From: Bacillus wiedmannii
GTDB lineage: Bacteria; Bacillota; Bacilli; Bacillales; Bacillaceae_G
NCBI RefSeq assembly: GCF_001583695.1
Contig: NZ_LOBC01000024.1
Coordinates: 1 to 64,000, forward strand
DNA: 64,000 nucleotides
Direction: 5' to 3'
Shown here: positions 17,877-26,313 of the stretch, one piece after another
Layout of the letters: each line of letters opens with the position of its first letter
Numbering within the stretch: the first letter of the stretch is position 1
Position numbers and translations under genes: made by a program
The notes under the pieces: model-generated
Database searches by the model: none
The model's input: only the letters and a program-made list of their open reading frames with translations
What the model was told of the DNA's origin: nothing

Positions 17877-18161
17877 CTATGCTACGATGTTTTTTTGCTG
17901 TAGAGCAGAAAGGCTATATTCATCAGCTGCTTTATAACCTTGAGCTAATAAATCATTGATGTAAAGCTTGTTGTAAATAAAACAGAAGACTAGGTTAGAG
18001 AATCCGAACGTAAACATGCTAGCGATTAAAATAATTAAAAACCATTTCCAATCTCCACGGAATATAGCAGGGAAGAAACCAAAGAAAAATACAGTCCAAC
18101 TAAAACCAATTTTTGCTTGTTTAATTTGGCCGGTATTTTCATTTTTAAGCATAACTTTCAT
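17877..18161 (-). CDS. small membrane protein, DUF2628-like
   Basis: The 94-residue protein starts MKVMLKNENTGQIKQAKIGFSWT and carries two hydrophobic segments (about 22-38 and 43-65) after a short charged N terminus. The ...IGFSWTVFFFGFFPAIFRGDWKW part resembles DUF2628 proteins. The start at 18161 is preferred because AGGAGG lies 10 bases upstream; the frame extends to 18233 without a ribosome binding site. Function unknown. Confidence 0.7.
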   Translation of the reverse strand: MKVMLKNENTGQIKQAKIGFSWTVFFFGFFPAIFRGDWKWFLIILIASMFTFGFSNLVFCFIYNKLYINDLLAQGYKAADEYSLSALQQKNIVA

Positions 18162-18349
18162 AGAAAAAGTCCTCCTAAGTAAATAAAAATATAAAATAAT
18201 AAATGCAAGATATAGTATATCAAAATAATACATTTTTGAATATTATTATTTAAAATTTTGTAATATTACAATTTTTCAATTCAGAATTTTGTGGAAATTC
18301 AGCTGTTGAATTCCTTATAATAAAAGTAAAAAGATGATGAGATGGTGGA

Positions 18350-18886
18350 ATGATGCAAAAGAAAAAACGTTTGCGTGAATTCTTTGGAACAATTGCAATT
18401 GCATGTTTGTTAGTGTTTTTAGCGAAAATTTTTGTGTTTTTTCCTACGACTGTAAAAGGAGCGTCCATGAAGCCGACGTTACAAGATGGGGATAAGCTGA
18501 TTGTTAATAAGTTAGCAAAGCAGTTTGAAAGTTATGGGAGAGAAGATATTATTGTTGTGAAGACGGATAATTTTTATGTGAAAAGGGTTATTGGTTTGCC
18601 TGGCGATGTAATCGAGGTGAGAAATGATCAATTATATGTGAATCATGAAGTGACACAGGAAGCGTATTTGTATAGTAATAAAAAACAAGCTGAAAAAAAA
18701 CTTATGAATTTAACAGAGGACTTTGGACCAATTACAGTTCCTAAAAATAAGATTTTTGTTATGGGAGATAATCGCCTAATAAGCAGAGATAGTAGAAATG
18801 GTTTGGGACTTATTGATAGAGAAGATGTATTAGGAGAATTAGCGGCAATTTATTATCCAATTGAACATATGAAAATAATGAATTAA
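18350..18886 (+). CDS. lepB: type I signal peptidase
   Basis: The 178-residue protein is membrane-anchored by one N-terminal segment (about 13-31), with the catalytic domain outside. The nucleophile is Ser39 in KGASMKPTL and the general base is Lys78 in YVKRVIGLPGD. The family box MGDNRxxSxDSR is seen as MGDNRLISRDSRNGLG. It cleaves signal peptides from exported proteins and is of the size of B. subtilis SipS/SipT. Two adjacent ATGs exist (18350 and 18353); the second is slightly better spaced from GGTGG. Confidence 0.92.
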   Translation: MMQKKKRLREFFGTIAIACLLVFLAKIFVFFPTTVKGASMKPTLQDGDKLIVNKLAKQFESYGREDIIVVKTDNFYVKRVIGLPGDVIEVRNDQLYVNHEVTQEAYLYSNKKQAEKKLMNLTEDFGPITVPKNKIFVMGDNRLISRDSRNGLGLIDREDVLGELAAIYYPIEHMKIMN

Positions 18887-18890
18887 AGTA

Positions 18891-18925
18891 AAAAACCAAG
18901 CAAACTGAAATTTGCTTGGTTTTTT
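18891..18925. terminator. bidirectional terminator
   Basis: AAAAACCAAGCAAA pairs with TTTGCTTGGTTTTTT between convergent genes. Confidence 0.85.
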
Positions 18926-18928
18926 ATG

Positions 18929-21691
18929 TTAAATCGTAGGAGACTCATTAAATTCATAGACGTCTTCATTGTTTTTGTTTGTACTTAAAACGAATTTGTG
19001 TTGCAATAGTTGCAGTTTAAAGAATGCTAACGGATCGTGATAAGTTTCTGGGTTGCTTCTTAATGTTGCTAATGTTTGCTCGTCTTCCTGTATTTCAAGT
19101 TGAGCTGCTTCTACATTTTGTTTCAATATGCTAAGTGGATCTTTAAAGAACATCATGATATCTCGTTCTAATGCGCCTTCAAATACTTCAAATTGAAGGA
19201 AGAATTGTTTTGAGATTGTTTGAGCAATTTCCGTATAGTCTTCCGTTTCAATGTATTGTTTATATTTGTTTGCGAGCATAGACTGATTTTTTTGCATGTT
19301 ACCAAATAGTTTTCCCGCACTTTTTAAGAAAAATTGTGTCGGTGTAAAGCGTAATAAAATATTGATGTTCGTTACTGTAATTCTATTTGTCATGCGTACA
19401 ACATCTCGATGCCAATCATCTAGTAATTTGAAATCACAAGGAAGTTTCATGCGTTCTTCTTTATATAATTTATTAAACGTTTCACTCATTTCATCTAAAT
19501 AAGATTGAGCTTGAATAAATTCATTATGAGCTGTTTCAATCCACTCTTGAATAGAACCAGTAAATTTAGGAAGAAGCACTTGTTGTACATGTTTTTGAAC
19601 TCGTTCGTTCATCGCAGCATTTAATTCTTCATGAACTAATTTGAAGTCGCTATCTTCTTGAACAAGGTCAGAACAACTCTGTAATAATTCAGGAATTTGA
19701 GAATGGATATCTCGTGTGATTTCTTCTTTCGTTAAAAGATAAGATTCTGTAATAGAACGAATTTTATCTTTTTCAAGAGCAGTAAGGTTGTTAATAAATC
19801 CATTTAATTTAACTGAGATATGTTTATTCCAGCGTACGGATTTCACTAATGTATTTTCTAACTCCACACGTTCATTTACAAGGTATGCGATTGTCTTTTG
19901 AGTAAACCATATTAGTTTTTCTATACGTTCTTGTTCCATGTTACGTTCTGCTAGATTAGAAAGAATAGACTCTGTCACGTCTCCAAGTTGCTGGCTACTC
20001 TCTTGTGAAGGAGAGTATGGGAAGAACTGTGCATTTGGGAAATGGACTTTAATCTTACTCATTAGTTTTTCATTATTGGTCGTATTATTTGTGTGTAATA
20101 CGAAATGAATTTGTAAATTCGGCACTTGTTCACGTAAATAAAGTAATGTATCAAGTTCTTCACCATGTAATGGTGAAGCAGAATTTAATACGTAAATAAG
20201 GCTATCTGCTGCTTGTAAGTATTCAAAATATGAGCTGTTTTTATCCACTTGCCCTTGAACAGGTGGCGTAACAAGAAATGCAAATTTATTTTTTCTTAAA
20301 AATCTACTTGGTAACTTAATTTCTATACATTTTTTCTCAAGTTCTGATTCGGAAGGTGTAGCCATTCTTTGATGGAATTCATCAAAGCTAGGTATATTGT
20401 GTACATCTAACGCTGTGAATTCTGTTATTTCAGTTTGGCTATCATCTTTAAATAGAATAGGAGTTGTTACAGTCTCAGTTAAGATGTTCTCTCCTAGTAT
20501 TGAATTGATGAATGATGATTTATCCTGGTCACTAGTTCCCGCTATTAGTAATTGTGTAACATTTAAATCACACAGTTCGTGAACGAGTAACGTAAATTGA
20601 TGACTTAAATCCACATCGTTTTTTTCAGCCCATACAGCAATTATTTCGAATAAATGAGAAACTGTTTCCATATTTACATTTGTTTCAGCTGTTGAATTAG
20701 AAAGTAGGGCTCCAGCACTTTTTACGAGTAATGATTCTAAAGTTGTAGGTGAAACTTCATTCCATGCTAACACTGCTGCAGAGACAAATAGGGCATCTTT
20801 TGCTTTTGTTAAACTAAACCAATTTGTTAATAAATCTGGTACAAGTCCCTGCATTTCATGCATGAAATGCTCACCAGTAATTAACTCAAAGTACGTATCT
20901 TGATAGCGTTCAACAATTTCATGCCAATCGTCATTGTTGTCTGTTTCAATATGTAAGAATAAATGATTTATTGTTTGAATCCAAGGTAGATACAAGTTTT
21001 CATTTTGATAGCTGTTCCAAAGCGCAATAACAAGTTCTTTAAATTGGACTTGATCAATTGCATATAAAGCTTTTAAAGATTCATAGAAATATTCTGGTTT
21101 GATTTGTTTCGTGAATCCTTGATTCACATAATTGATTAAAGTATCGAACCAGTGTAATGATTTTGTTCGAATTCCTTCTTGAACGGCAAGTTCTATGGCG
21201 TTATTCCAATCTTCTTGTTTTTCATAGAATGAGCGAGCAATTGCAGTGATATTAGGATAGTCAGGTTGAAATGCAACAGCCTCACTAATTGTCTTAAATG
21301 CTAGACCTAAACGTTCTTGTTCGATGTAAAGAGAAAGAAGTTGTAAGGAAACTTCCATTGTAAGAGTTGTATCTTCCGTTTGAATAGATTGATAAATCTC
21401 TTCTGCTTTTGGCAAGAATCCTAGTTCAAAATAAGAATCTGCAATATTTTTGGTTGCCCAAAGTGCAAGTTCGTTATTTACTTTCTCCCATTTAAATATC
21501 GCTGCTTCAAAGTCTTTATTTTGGTAATAAAATTCACCTTGAGCAAAGCGGATATTAGAAATGTTGGAGAATTCATTTGTAGATTCATTTATATATGCTT
21601 CACCGAGTACTTCTGATACTGGAGTAGAAGTTTCTTCTGTTAAAAATGTTTTATAGTAAACCTTTTGGATAAATTGATTTTCAATGGTCAT
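18929..21691 (-). CDS. TPR plus dynamin-like GTPase-fold protein with degenerate P-loop
   Basis: The 920-residue protein has TPR-like helical repeats over about residues 45-180 (FAQGEFYYQNKDFEAAIFKW, ADSYFELGFLPKAEEIYQ), a helical linker to about 370, then a GTPase-like domain. The P-loop position reads AGTSDQDKSSF (about 384-394): the glycine before the Lys of GxxxxGKS is Asp. The G3 region is TPPVQG rather than DxxG, and no clear NKxD exists. The last 300 residues are long amphipathic helices as in bacterial dynamin-like proteins. AGGGGGAA precedes the ATG. Probably a membrane-associated scaffold with weak or no GTP hydrolysis. Family assignment is inference. Confidence 0.65.
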   Translation of the reverse strand: MTIENQFIQKVYYKTFLTEETSTPVSEVLGEAYINESTNEFSNISNIRFAQGEFYYQNKDFEAAIFKWEKVNNELALWATKNIADSYFELGFLPKAEEIYQSIQTEDTTLTMEVSLQLLSLYIEQERLGLAFKTISEAVAFQPDYPNITAIARSFYEKQEDWNNAIELAVQEGIRTKSLHWFDTLINYVNQGFTKQIKPEYFYESLKALYAIDQVQFKELVIALWNSYQNENLYLPWIQTINHLFLHIETDNNDDWHEIVERYQDTYFELITGEHFMHEMQGLVPDLLTNWFSLTKAKDALFVSAAVLAWNEVSPTTLESLLVKSAGALLSNSTAETNVNMETVSHLFEIIAVWAEKNDVDLSHQFTLLVHELCDLNVTQLLIAGTSDQDKSSFINSILGENILTETVTTPILFKDDSQTEITEFTALDVHNIPSFDEFHQRMATPSESELEKKCIEIKLPSRFLRKNKFAFLVTPPVQGQVDKNSSYFEYLQAADSLIYVLNSASPLHGEELDTLLYLREQVPNLQIHFVLHTNNTTNNEKLMSKIKVHFPNAQFFPYSPSQESSQQLGDVTESILSNLAERNMEQERIEKLIWFTQKTIAYLVNERVELENTLVKSVRWNKHISVKLNGFINNLTALEKDKIRSITESYLLTKEEITRDIHSQIPELLQSCSDLVQEDSDFKLVHEELNAAMNERVQKHVQQVLLPKFTGSIQEWIETAHNEFIQAQSYLDEMSETFNKLYKEERMKLPCDFKLLDDWHRDVVRMTNRITVTNINILLRFTPTQFFLKSAGKLFGNMQKNQSMLANKYKQYIETEDYTEIAQTISKQFFLQFEVFEGALERDIMMFFKDPLSILKQNVEAAQLEIQEDEQTLATLRSNPETYHDPLAFFKLQLLQHKFVLSTNKNNEDVYEFNESPTI

Positions 21692-21885
21692 GTTCGTTCC
21701 CCCTGTATAATTTAGAAAAATGATGTTGTATGTAAAGGGTGTATGTTCTTTTAATAGGTAGAAGTTGCATTATATCGACCAAACTATGTTTTTGCTAGAT
21801 ATATCATTTTTCCTGAGAGTTAAACCGTTGCGAAAAGTAACTTTCCTTTATTGTAACAAAAAAACAAGCATATGAATTTTTATTT

Positions 21886-22030
21886 TTTAATCCCGCTATT
21901 TGCGTGTAGTAAGACTAGCACTTCAAAAAGCGGTGAATACAAGGGAAGTAGGAGGGAGTCGTGCACGCAATTGGTGTGTGCTAAAAATTAGTGAGGATGA
22001 ACAAATCACCACTGATTAATGGTTCACTTT
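21886..22030 (-). repeat. bcr1-like dispersed repeat, long copy E
   Basis: On the minus strand it starts AAGTGAACCATTAATCAGTGGTG and ends CGCAAATAGCGGGATTAAA, with about 100 bases between that the short copies lack. At about 145 bases it is close to the 155 bases I recall for B. cereus-group bcr1. It fills much of the 474-base gap before the dedA-like gene; nothing else is recognisable there. Confidence 0.65.
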
Positions 22031-22165
22031 CTTCCTGCTAAAGGAATGGATAGAAGTAGAGTTCATTATAAAAACAATGTATAGTGAATATGTATACCAT
22101 GTTTGTCTGAAAGATAGAAAGGGCACAATGTGGAATAACGATCGTGCATAGGATGTGTTTTCCGA

Positions 22166-22759
22166 ATGGAACAACATATTGGCGAGTTAATCGCGCATTA
22201 TGGGTATTTTGGAATTATTATAGCGTTGGCCGGTGGAATTGTTGGATTACCGATACCAGACGAGTTTTTATTGACCTTCGTTGGTTATAACGTTTCTAAA
22301 GGAGTTATGTCAGGAACTGCTGCTTTTTTAAGCGGGATGGCTGGTGCGATGTTAGGTATTACATTAAGCTACATATTAGGTTTAAAACTTGGGCTCCCTG
22401 TTTTAAAAAAATATGGGCCGAAGATTAGAATTAAAGAACATCACATTGAAAAAACACATATTTTATTTGAAAAATATGGACCATTTCTTTTAATGATTGG
22501 TTACTTTATCCCGGGAGTACGTCATTTAACAGCATATTTTGCTGGGATGTCGAATTTAACACTTTGGCGTTTTTGTTTGTACGCTTACGGTGGTGCGCTT
22601 ATTTGGATAAGTGTTTTTATTGGACTTGGCTGGAAGTTAGGAGAGAAGTGGCGTTTCGTTGAGTATAGCCTACATCATTACGGAGTATGGATTTTATTCA
22701 TTTCAGTAGTTGTTACATGTATTGTATGGTTTTATATAAAGAAAAAGAAAAACCGCTAA
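22166..22759 (+). CDS. DedA-family membrane protein
   Basis: The 197-residue DedA (SNARE-associated) protein has PIPDEFLLTFVGY near residue 32, the acidic motif of the family, and FIPGVRHLTAYFAGM near 112, the F/YxRxxP/G region. Four to five membrane segments follow. DedA proteins are proposed lipid scramblases or undecaprenyl-phosphate flippases. The ribosome binding site (AGGATG) is about 13 bases from the ATG, a rather long spacing. A single-gene unit ended by a shared terminator. Confidence 0.87.
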   Translation: MEQHIGELIAHYGYFGIIIALAGGIVGLPIPDEFLLTFVGYNVSKGVMSGTAAFLSGMAGAMLGITLSYILGLKLGLPVLKKYGPKIRIKEHHIEKTHILFEKYGPFLLMIGYFIPGVRHLTAYFAGMSNLTLWRFCLYAYGGALIWISVFIGLGWKLGEKWRFVEYSLHHYGVWILFISVVVTCIVWFYIKKKKNR

Positions 22760-22772
22760 TAGCGGTTTTTTT
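22748..22772. terminator. bidirectional terminator
   Basis: AAAAACCGCT, AAT, AGCGGTTTTT is flanked by A and T runs between convergent genes. Confidence 0.85.
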
Positions 22773-23199
22773 AGCTGAAAGCAATAAATAATACACCAGC
22801 TGTAATAAAGACTACACCAACGCCAGTCATAAAGTTTAACTTTTCACCGAGTATAATCATCGCGAGGATGATAGAAAATACGACGCTTAATTTATCGACA
22901 GGAGCCACTTGTGAGACTTTCCCTGTTTTGAGGGCAAGAAAATAAAATAGCCATGACGAAGCACCTGCAACCCCACTTAATGTGATAAAGAGCAGTGCTT
23001 TTTTATTTAGCAGTACGTCGCCGATATTTTGAAATTTACCTTGGATAATAATAACACCCACCATAAATAATGCCATAATAATAGAACGAACCGTTGTTGC
23101 AACATTGGCATCGATTCCATCTAAACCAATCTTTCCGAAAATAGATACAAGGGCAGCAGCGATTGCTGATAATAGTGCGAATAAGAGCCATGAACTCAT
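22771..23199 (-). CDS. single-domain EamA transporter
   Basis: The 142-residue protein is one complete EamA module of five membrane segments, starting MSSWLLFALLSAIAAALVSIFGKIGLDGIDANVAT and ending GVGVVFITAGVLFIAF. It is half the length of usual DMT carriers, so it should act as a dimer, as EmrE-type proteins do. TTGGAGGAATTTTACT on the coding strand supplies the ribosome binding site. The gene is complete, not truncated, and the substrate is unknown. Confidence 0.8.
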   Translation of the reverse strand: MSSWLLFALLSAIAAALVSIFGKIGLDGIDANVATTVRSIIMALFMVGVIIIQGKFQNIGDVLLNKKALLFITLSGVAGASSWLFYFLALKTGKVSQVAPVDKLSVVFSIILAMIILGEKLNFMTGVGVVFITAGVLFIAFS

Positions 23200-23250
23200 A
23201 GTAAAATTCCTCCAATCTTACATCATTATACATGAAAACCATTCTCATGT

Positions 23251-23305
23251 ATAAAGTGAAACTTTAATCAGTGGGATTTTACCGCCCCGCAAATAGCGAA
23301 ATAAA
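23251..23305 (+). repeat. short bcr1-like dispersed repeat, copy B
   Basis: ATAAAGTGAAACTTTAATC is at the left, CCCCGCAAATAGCGAAATAAA at the right, and the middle is deleted. ATAAA is present at both ends. A strong hairpin (23312-23352) follows directly, as after copy A. Confidence 0.7.
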
Positions 23306-23311
23306 TAACGA

Positions 23312-23352
23312 AATAATCCCCACCTTATATTGCTAATAAGGTGGGGATTATT
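23312..23352. terminator. 17-bp terminator hairpin
   Basis: AATAATCCCCACCTTAT pairs perfectly with ATAAGGTGGGGATTATT over a 7-base loop. It ends the minus-strand BH0509-like gene. Confidence 0.75.
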
Positions 23353-23355
23353 ATA

Positions 23356-23502
23356 CTACTCTGCAATTTCCTCATACAAAAAGTACGTTACATTATAAAT
23401 ATGTTCTACTTCATCGTCTGTCATAAACAATAATTCATCACGCTCAATCCCTTTTTTCTTTTCAATAAACTCAATCATGTTTTTGCGTTCTTCTCTTTTC
23501 AT
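23356..23502 (-). CDS. BH0509-family small protein
   Basis: This 48-residue acidic protein starts MKREERKNMIEFIEKKKGIE and ends NVTYFLYEEIAE, a pattern I associate with BH0509-family proteins of Bacillus. It is all-helical in appearance and probably cytosolic. AGAGGAG lies 10 bases before the ATG and a strong terminator follows. Function unknown. Confidence 0.75.
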   Translation of the reverse strand: MKREERKNMIEFIEKKKGIERDELLFMTDDEVEHIYNVTYFLYEEIAE

Positions 23503-23622
23503 CAATTTTATTTCTCCTCTCAATCTGTTTTAATACAGTTTATTTAAGTTACTGCTATTATATAACAGAATCTTTAGAAAGTTCCACCTATTTTATTGTT
23601 TTTTTTAGAAGAACTTTTCGAC

Positions 23623-23653
23623 AAAACAAGCCCACCTAAAGGGGGCTTGTTTT
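23623..23653. terminator. bidirectional terminator
   Basis: AAAACAAGCCC pairs with GGGCTTGTTTT. It ends the minus-strand PPOX gene. Confidence 0.8.
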
Positions 23654-23656
23654 ATT

Positions 23657-24073
23657 TTATAGTCGTAAAAACTCGGGCTCCGTCGTACCAGCACCATCGA
23701 TGTAATAAATTGTGTCGGGATTGATTTTTATTAATACGTAATTAGGGTCTTCAGGACCAAGTAACCAGCGTTTTAAGCTATTATTCCAAAACTTGTTTTT
23801 TAATGTGGAGTCTTCCTCGATGGAGGCTAAGCCTTCAACTTCAATATAATCTTCATCTAATTTTTTTCCTTCACGTCCAAGTAGTACATGTACATTTGGA
23901 TTGTTTTCGATATCTGTTATCTTTTTTGATTTCCGATCTGTTGCAACATATAACACAAAATCTTCGTGGAAAAACATCATAAAGGTACTATGAGGTTTAT
24001 TTTCACGTACAGTAGATAATACACCAGTTCGTTGACCGCAAATAATAGTTTCAATTTTTTCTTTTAAATGCAT
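23657..24073 (-). CDS. pyridoxamine 5'-phosphate oxidase-like flavin-binding protein
   Basis: The 138-residue split-barrel protein is of the PPOX/general stress protein 26 type (YdaG-like). TGVLSTVRENKPHSTFMMF at the N terminus and LYVATDRKSKKITDIENNPNVHVLLG are the FMN-binding barrel strands. Such proteins bind FMN or F420-like cofactors and often belong to the SigB general stress regulon. The start at 24073 follows a rather weak AGGGGTTAAAAGC. GTTTAA boxes upstream hint at SigB but no proper GGGWAW partner is present. Confidence 0.78.
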   Translation of the reverse strand: MHLKEKIETIICGQRTGVLSTVRENKPHSTFMMFFHEDFVLYVATDRKSKKITDIENNPNVHVLLGREGKKLDEDYIEVEGLASIEEDSTLKNKFWNNSLKRWLLGPEDPNYVLIKINPDTIYYIDGAGTTEPEFLRL

Positions 24074-24255
24074 GCTTTTAACCCCTGTTCATAATTTATT
24101 GTTTTCTCCGTTTAAACAAGATAATTTAAATATCTTTTATACTGTTTTCTTCAATCCGATTTTTTAAACGTAATTGTGATGAAATCGGACAAGTTAGGAG
24201 AAGAATAATAATAATAATATCGAGGAGAAATACATACGATGGAAGGATGAAAAGC

Positions 24256-25311
24256 ATGTTTAATAAAATATTTCTTATAGTAGCGCTAATCGGGGTACCA
24301 CTTTCTGTACTTGGAAAAATGCTTCATTGGCCTCAAACAATTATGTTCGCTGTGTATTGCATTACTATTATCGCCTTAGCGGGTTTTATGGGGAGAGCGA
24401 CAGAAAGTTTGGCAATTGTCTCTGGACCTAGAATAGGCGGATTATTAAATGCTACTTTTGGTAATGCTGTTGAACTAATTATTTCGATTTTTGCACTTCA
24501 GGCGGGATTAATTGAGGTTGTATTAGCCTCTTTAACGGGTTCTGTACTTGGGAATTTATTATTAGTAGGAGGGCTATCCTTCTTTATAGGAGGGCTTAAA
24601 TACAAAAGACAAAGTTTTAATGTATATGATGCAAGGCATAATTCAGCTTTATTAATCTTTGCGGTAGTAGTAGCTTTTGTTATTCCAGAGATTTTTTCAA
24701 TGAAGATGGATGCTGGAAAGACGTATCAATTAAGTATCGGTGTTTCTATCATTATGATTATTATGTACCTTGCTGCACTGCTATTTAAGCTCGTTACGCA
24801 TCGTGGTGTATATCAACATAAAACGGATGAAGTAGCTCATGAGGAAGAACCAGAGTGGTCGAAAGGTAAAGCGCTACTCATTTTAGCAATAGCGACAATT
24901 GCGGTAGCTTATGTGTCAGAGGCGCTTGTGCATACATTTGAGACAGTTGCAAAGTCATTTGGTTGGTCAGAGTTATTTATAGGGGTTATTATCGTTGCAA
25001 TTGTTGGGAATGCAGCGGAACATGCATCTGCAATTATTATGGCGTATAAAAATAAAGTAAATATTGCAGTTGAAATTGCAGTCGGTTCTACGTTGCAAAT
25101 TGCCATGTTTGTTGCTCCTGTATTAGTACTGCTTTCTATGTTCTTTGCACAAAGGATGCCTTTAGTATTTACAATACCAGAACTTGTTTCTATGATTACA
25201 GCTGTTTTCTTAACGATTGCGATTTCAAATGATGGAGATACAAATTGGTTTGAAGGCGGTACTTTATTAGCGGCGTATGTCATTATGGGAATTGGTTTTT
25301 ATTTATTATGA
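24256..25311 (+). CDS. chaA: Ca2+/H+ antiporter ChaA (YfkE)
   Basis: The 351-residue CAX-family exchanger has eleven membrane segments in two halves. Each half carries its alpha repeat: GGLLNATFGNAVELIIS (about 70) and VAIVGNAAEHASAIIMA (about 250), whose Glu residues bind Ca2+. An acidic loop (EEEPEW) separates the halves. It exports Ca2+ against protons. The ATG at 24256 is preferred over 24247 because GGAAGG touches the first ATG and is 9 bases from the second; this also gives the exact length of B. subtilis YfkE. yfkD follows 81 bases later, as in B. subtilis. Confidence 0.93.
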   Translation: MFNKIFLIVALIGVPLSVLGKMLHWPQTIMFAVYCITIIALAGFMGRATESLAIVSGPRIGGLLNATFGNAVELIISIFALQAGLIEVVLASLTGSVLGNLLLVGGLSFFIGGLKYKRQSFNVYDARHNSALLIFAVVVAFVIPEIFSMKMDAGKTYQLSIGVSIIMIIMYLAALLFKLVTHRGVYQHKTDEVAHEEEPEWSKGKALLILAIATIAVAYVSEALVHTFETVAKSFGWSELFIGVIIVAIVGNAAEHASAIIMAYKNKVNIAVEIAVGSTLQIAMFVAPVLVLLSMFFAQRMPLVFTIPELVSMITAVFLTIAISNDGDTNWFEGGTLLAAYVIMGIGFYLL

Positions 25312-25392
25312 AAAATAGGCATAACAATTGTATTGAGAGAAAACAATAAACAAAGTAGTATATATACCTTTACGTAGGAAGGAGCCAGACAG

Positions 25393-26190
25393 GTGAAACG
25401 AGTATACAGCATATGTCTTTCAACTATGGTCTCGTTTATTCTATTATTTCCTAACATGAGTTTTGCAAAGACAACGGTAGAAACAAAAATGCCTTCATCT
25501 GTTTTAAATATTTCTAAAGACAATACGTTTCCAAATGATGCGCAAGATTTGCCGCGCTTACAACCGAGTAAGTTTGCTCAAGAACTATTGAAAACAGCAA
25601 ATATTAAAATTGAAAATCCAGACTTAATTCGAATGTTTAATGAAACGACAATTTCGAATGCGCCGCTTGCGGTAGGGTACCGAGCGAAGATTTATTTAGG
25701 TCAATGGGCTTTAAATTATGAATCGGTTGATACATCGATTAATTGGGAATATAAACAAGTAAATCGCAATGTGTACGATAATCGCGGAGGAGATCGCTTA
25801 TATCCGCTACGCTATAAGCAAGAAACGCAAAAGACGGTTGAAGGTGATTTAACAGCAGATATGAAAAATACTGCGGATGTGAAAAAAATGATGCTTCTCA
25901 AAGCACTTGAAAAAGTACAATTGCCACTTTCATTTAAAACGACCATTGGTTATGGTACTGGACATGAGCGTGTGTATAATATTAGTCCGAGTCAACTTGG
26001 ATATTTATACGCTTATACACCAGCAGTAAATGAAAAAGGAAAAGTAACATTTGGAGAAGTGTACCTTGTGTTAAAAGGAAATCAAAAGAGGCTTGTAGTA
26101 AAAAATATTACCTCACAAGGAATCGGAGCTGCTATTCCAATTCACGATCATTTGTATTTTAAATTCATTTCTTCTTCTCACTCGCAATAA
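25393..26190 (+). CDS. yfkD: YfkD-family exported protein
   Basis: The 265-residue protein has a clear N-terminal signal sequence (MKRVYSICLSTMVSFILLFP, cleavage near SFAKT), so it should be secreted or surface-bound. The rest is mixed alpha/beta with KMMLLKALEKVQLPLSFKTTIGYG and no catalytic motif that I recognise. The start is GTG at 25393 after AGGAAGGAG. It sits directly behind chaA as in B. subtilis. Function unknown. Confidence 0.83.
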   Translation: MKRVYSICLSTMVSFILLFPNMSFAKTTVETKMPSSVLNISKDNTFPNDAQDLPRLQPSKFAQELLKTANIKIENPDLIRMFNETTISNAPLAVGYRAKIYLGQWALNYESVDTSINWEYKQVNRNVYDNRGGDRLYPLRYKQETQKTVEGDLTADMKNTADVKKMMLLKALEKVQLPLSFKTTIGYGTGHERVYNISPSQLGYLYAYTPAVNEKGKVTFGEVYLVLKGNQKRLVVKNITSQGIGAAIPIHDHLYFKFISSSHSQ

Positions 26191-26197
26191 TATGAAA

Positions 26198-26226
26198 AAA
26201 CGTCAGCTTATAAGCTGACGTTTTTA
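26198..26226. terminator. palindromic terminator after yfkD
   Basis: CGTCAGCTTATAAGCTGACG sits between A and T runs. It is directly followed by repeat copy C. Confidence 0.85.
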
Positions 26227-26313
26227 TTTATCCCGCTATTTGTGGGCAATTGGTTCAACTAATAATCAGTGGGGAATGAACAAAACCCCCACTGATTAAA
26301 GTTGAACTTTAAA
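26227..26313 (-). repeat. bcr1-like dispersed repeat, copy C
   Basis: On the minus strand it begins AAAGTTCAACTTTAATCAGTGG and ends CACAAATAGCGGGATAAA. An 11-bp hairpin (AATCAGTGGGG/CCCCACTGATT) lies inside. Its left end overlaps the stop codon of yfkAB. Confidence 0.75.

Noticed and set aside
17877-18233. Longer start for the DUF2628-like protein
   Set aside because: The 24 extra codons lack a ribosome binding site, while AGGAGG sits at the proper distance from the ATG at 18161.
22771-23199. Truncated EamA transporter pseudogene
   Set aside because: The 142-residue protein is one complete EamA module with proper start, ribosome binding site and terminator; no second module remnant lies next to it.
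24074-24180. SigB promoter for the PPOX gene
   Set aside because: GTTTAA-like -35 sequences occur on the minus strand, but no GGGWAW -10 is at the right distance.
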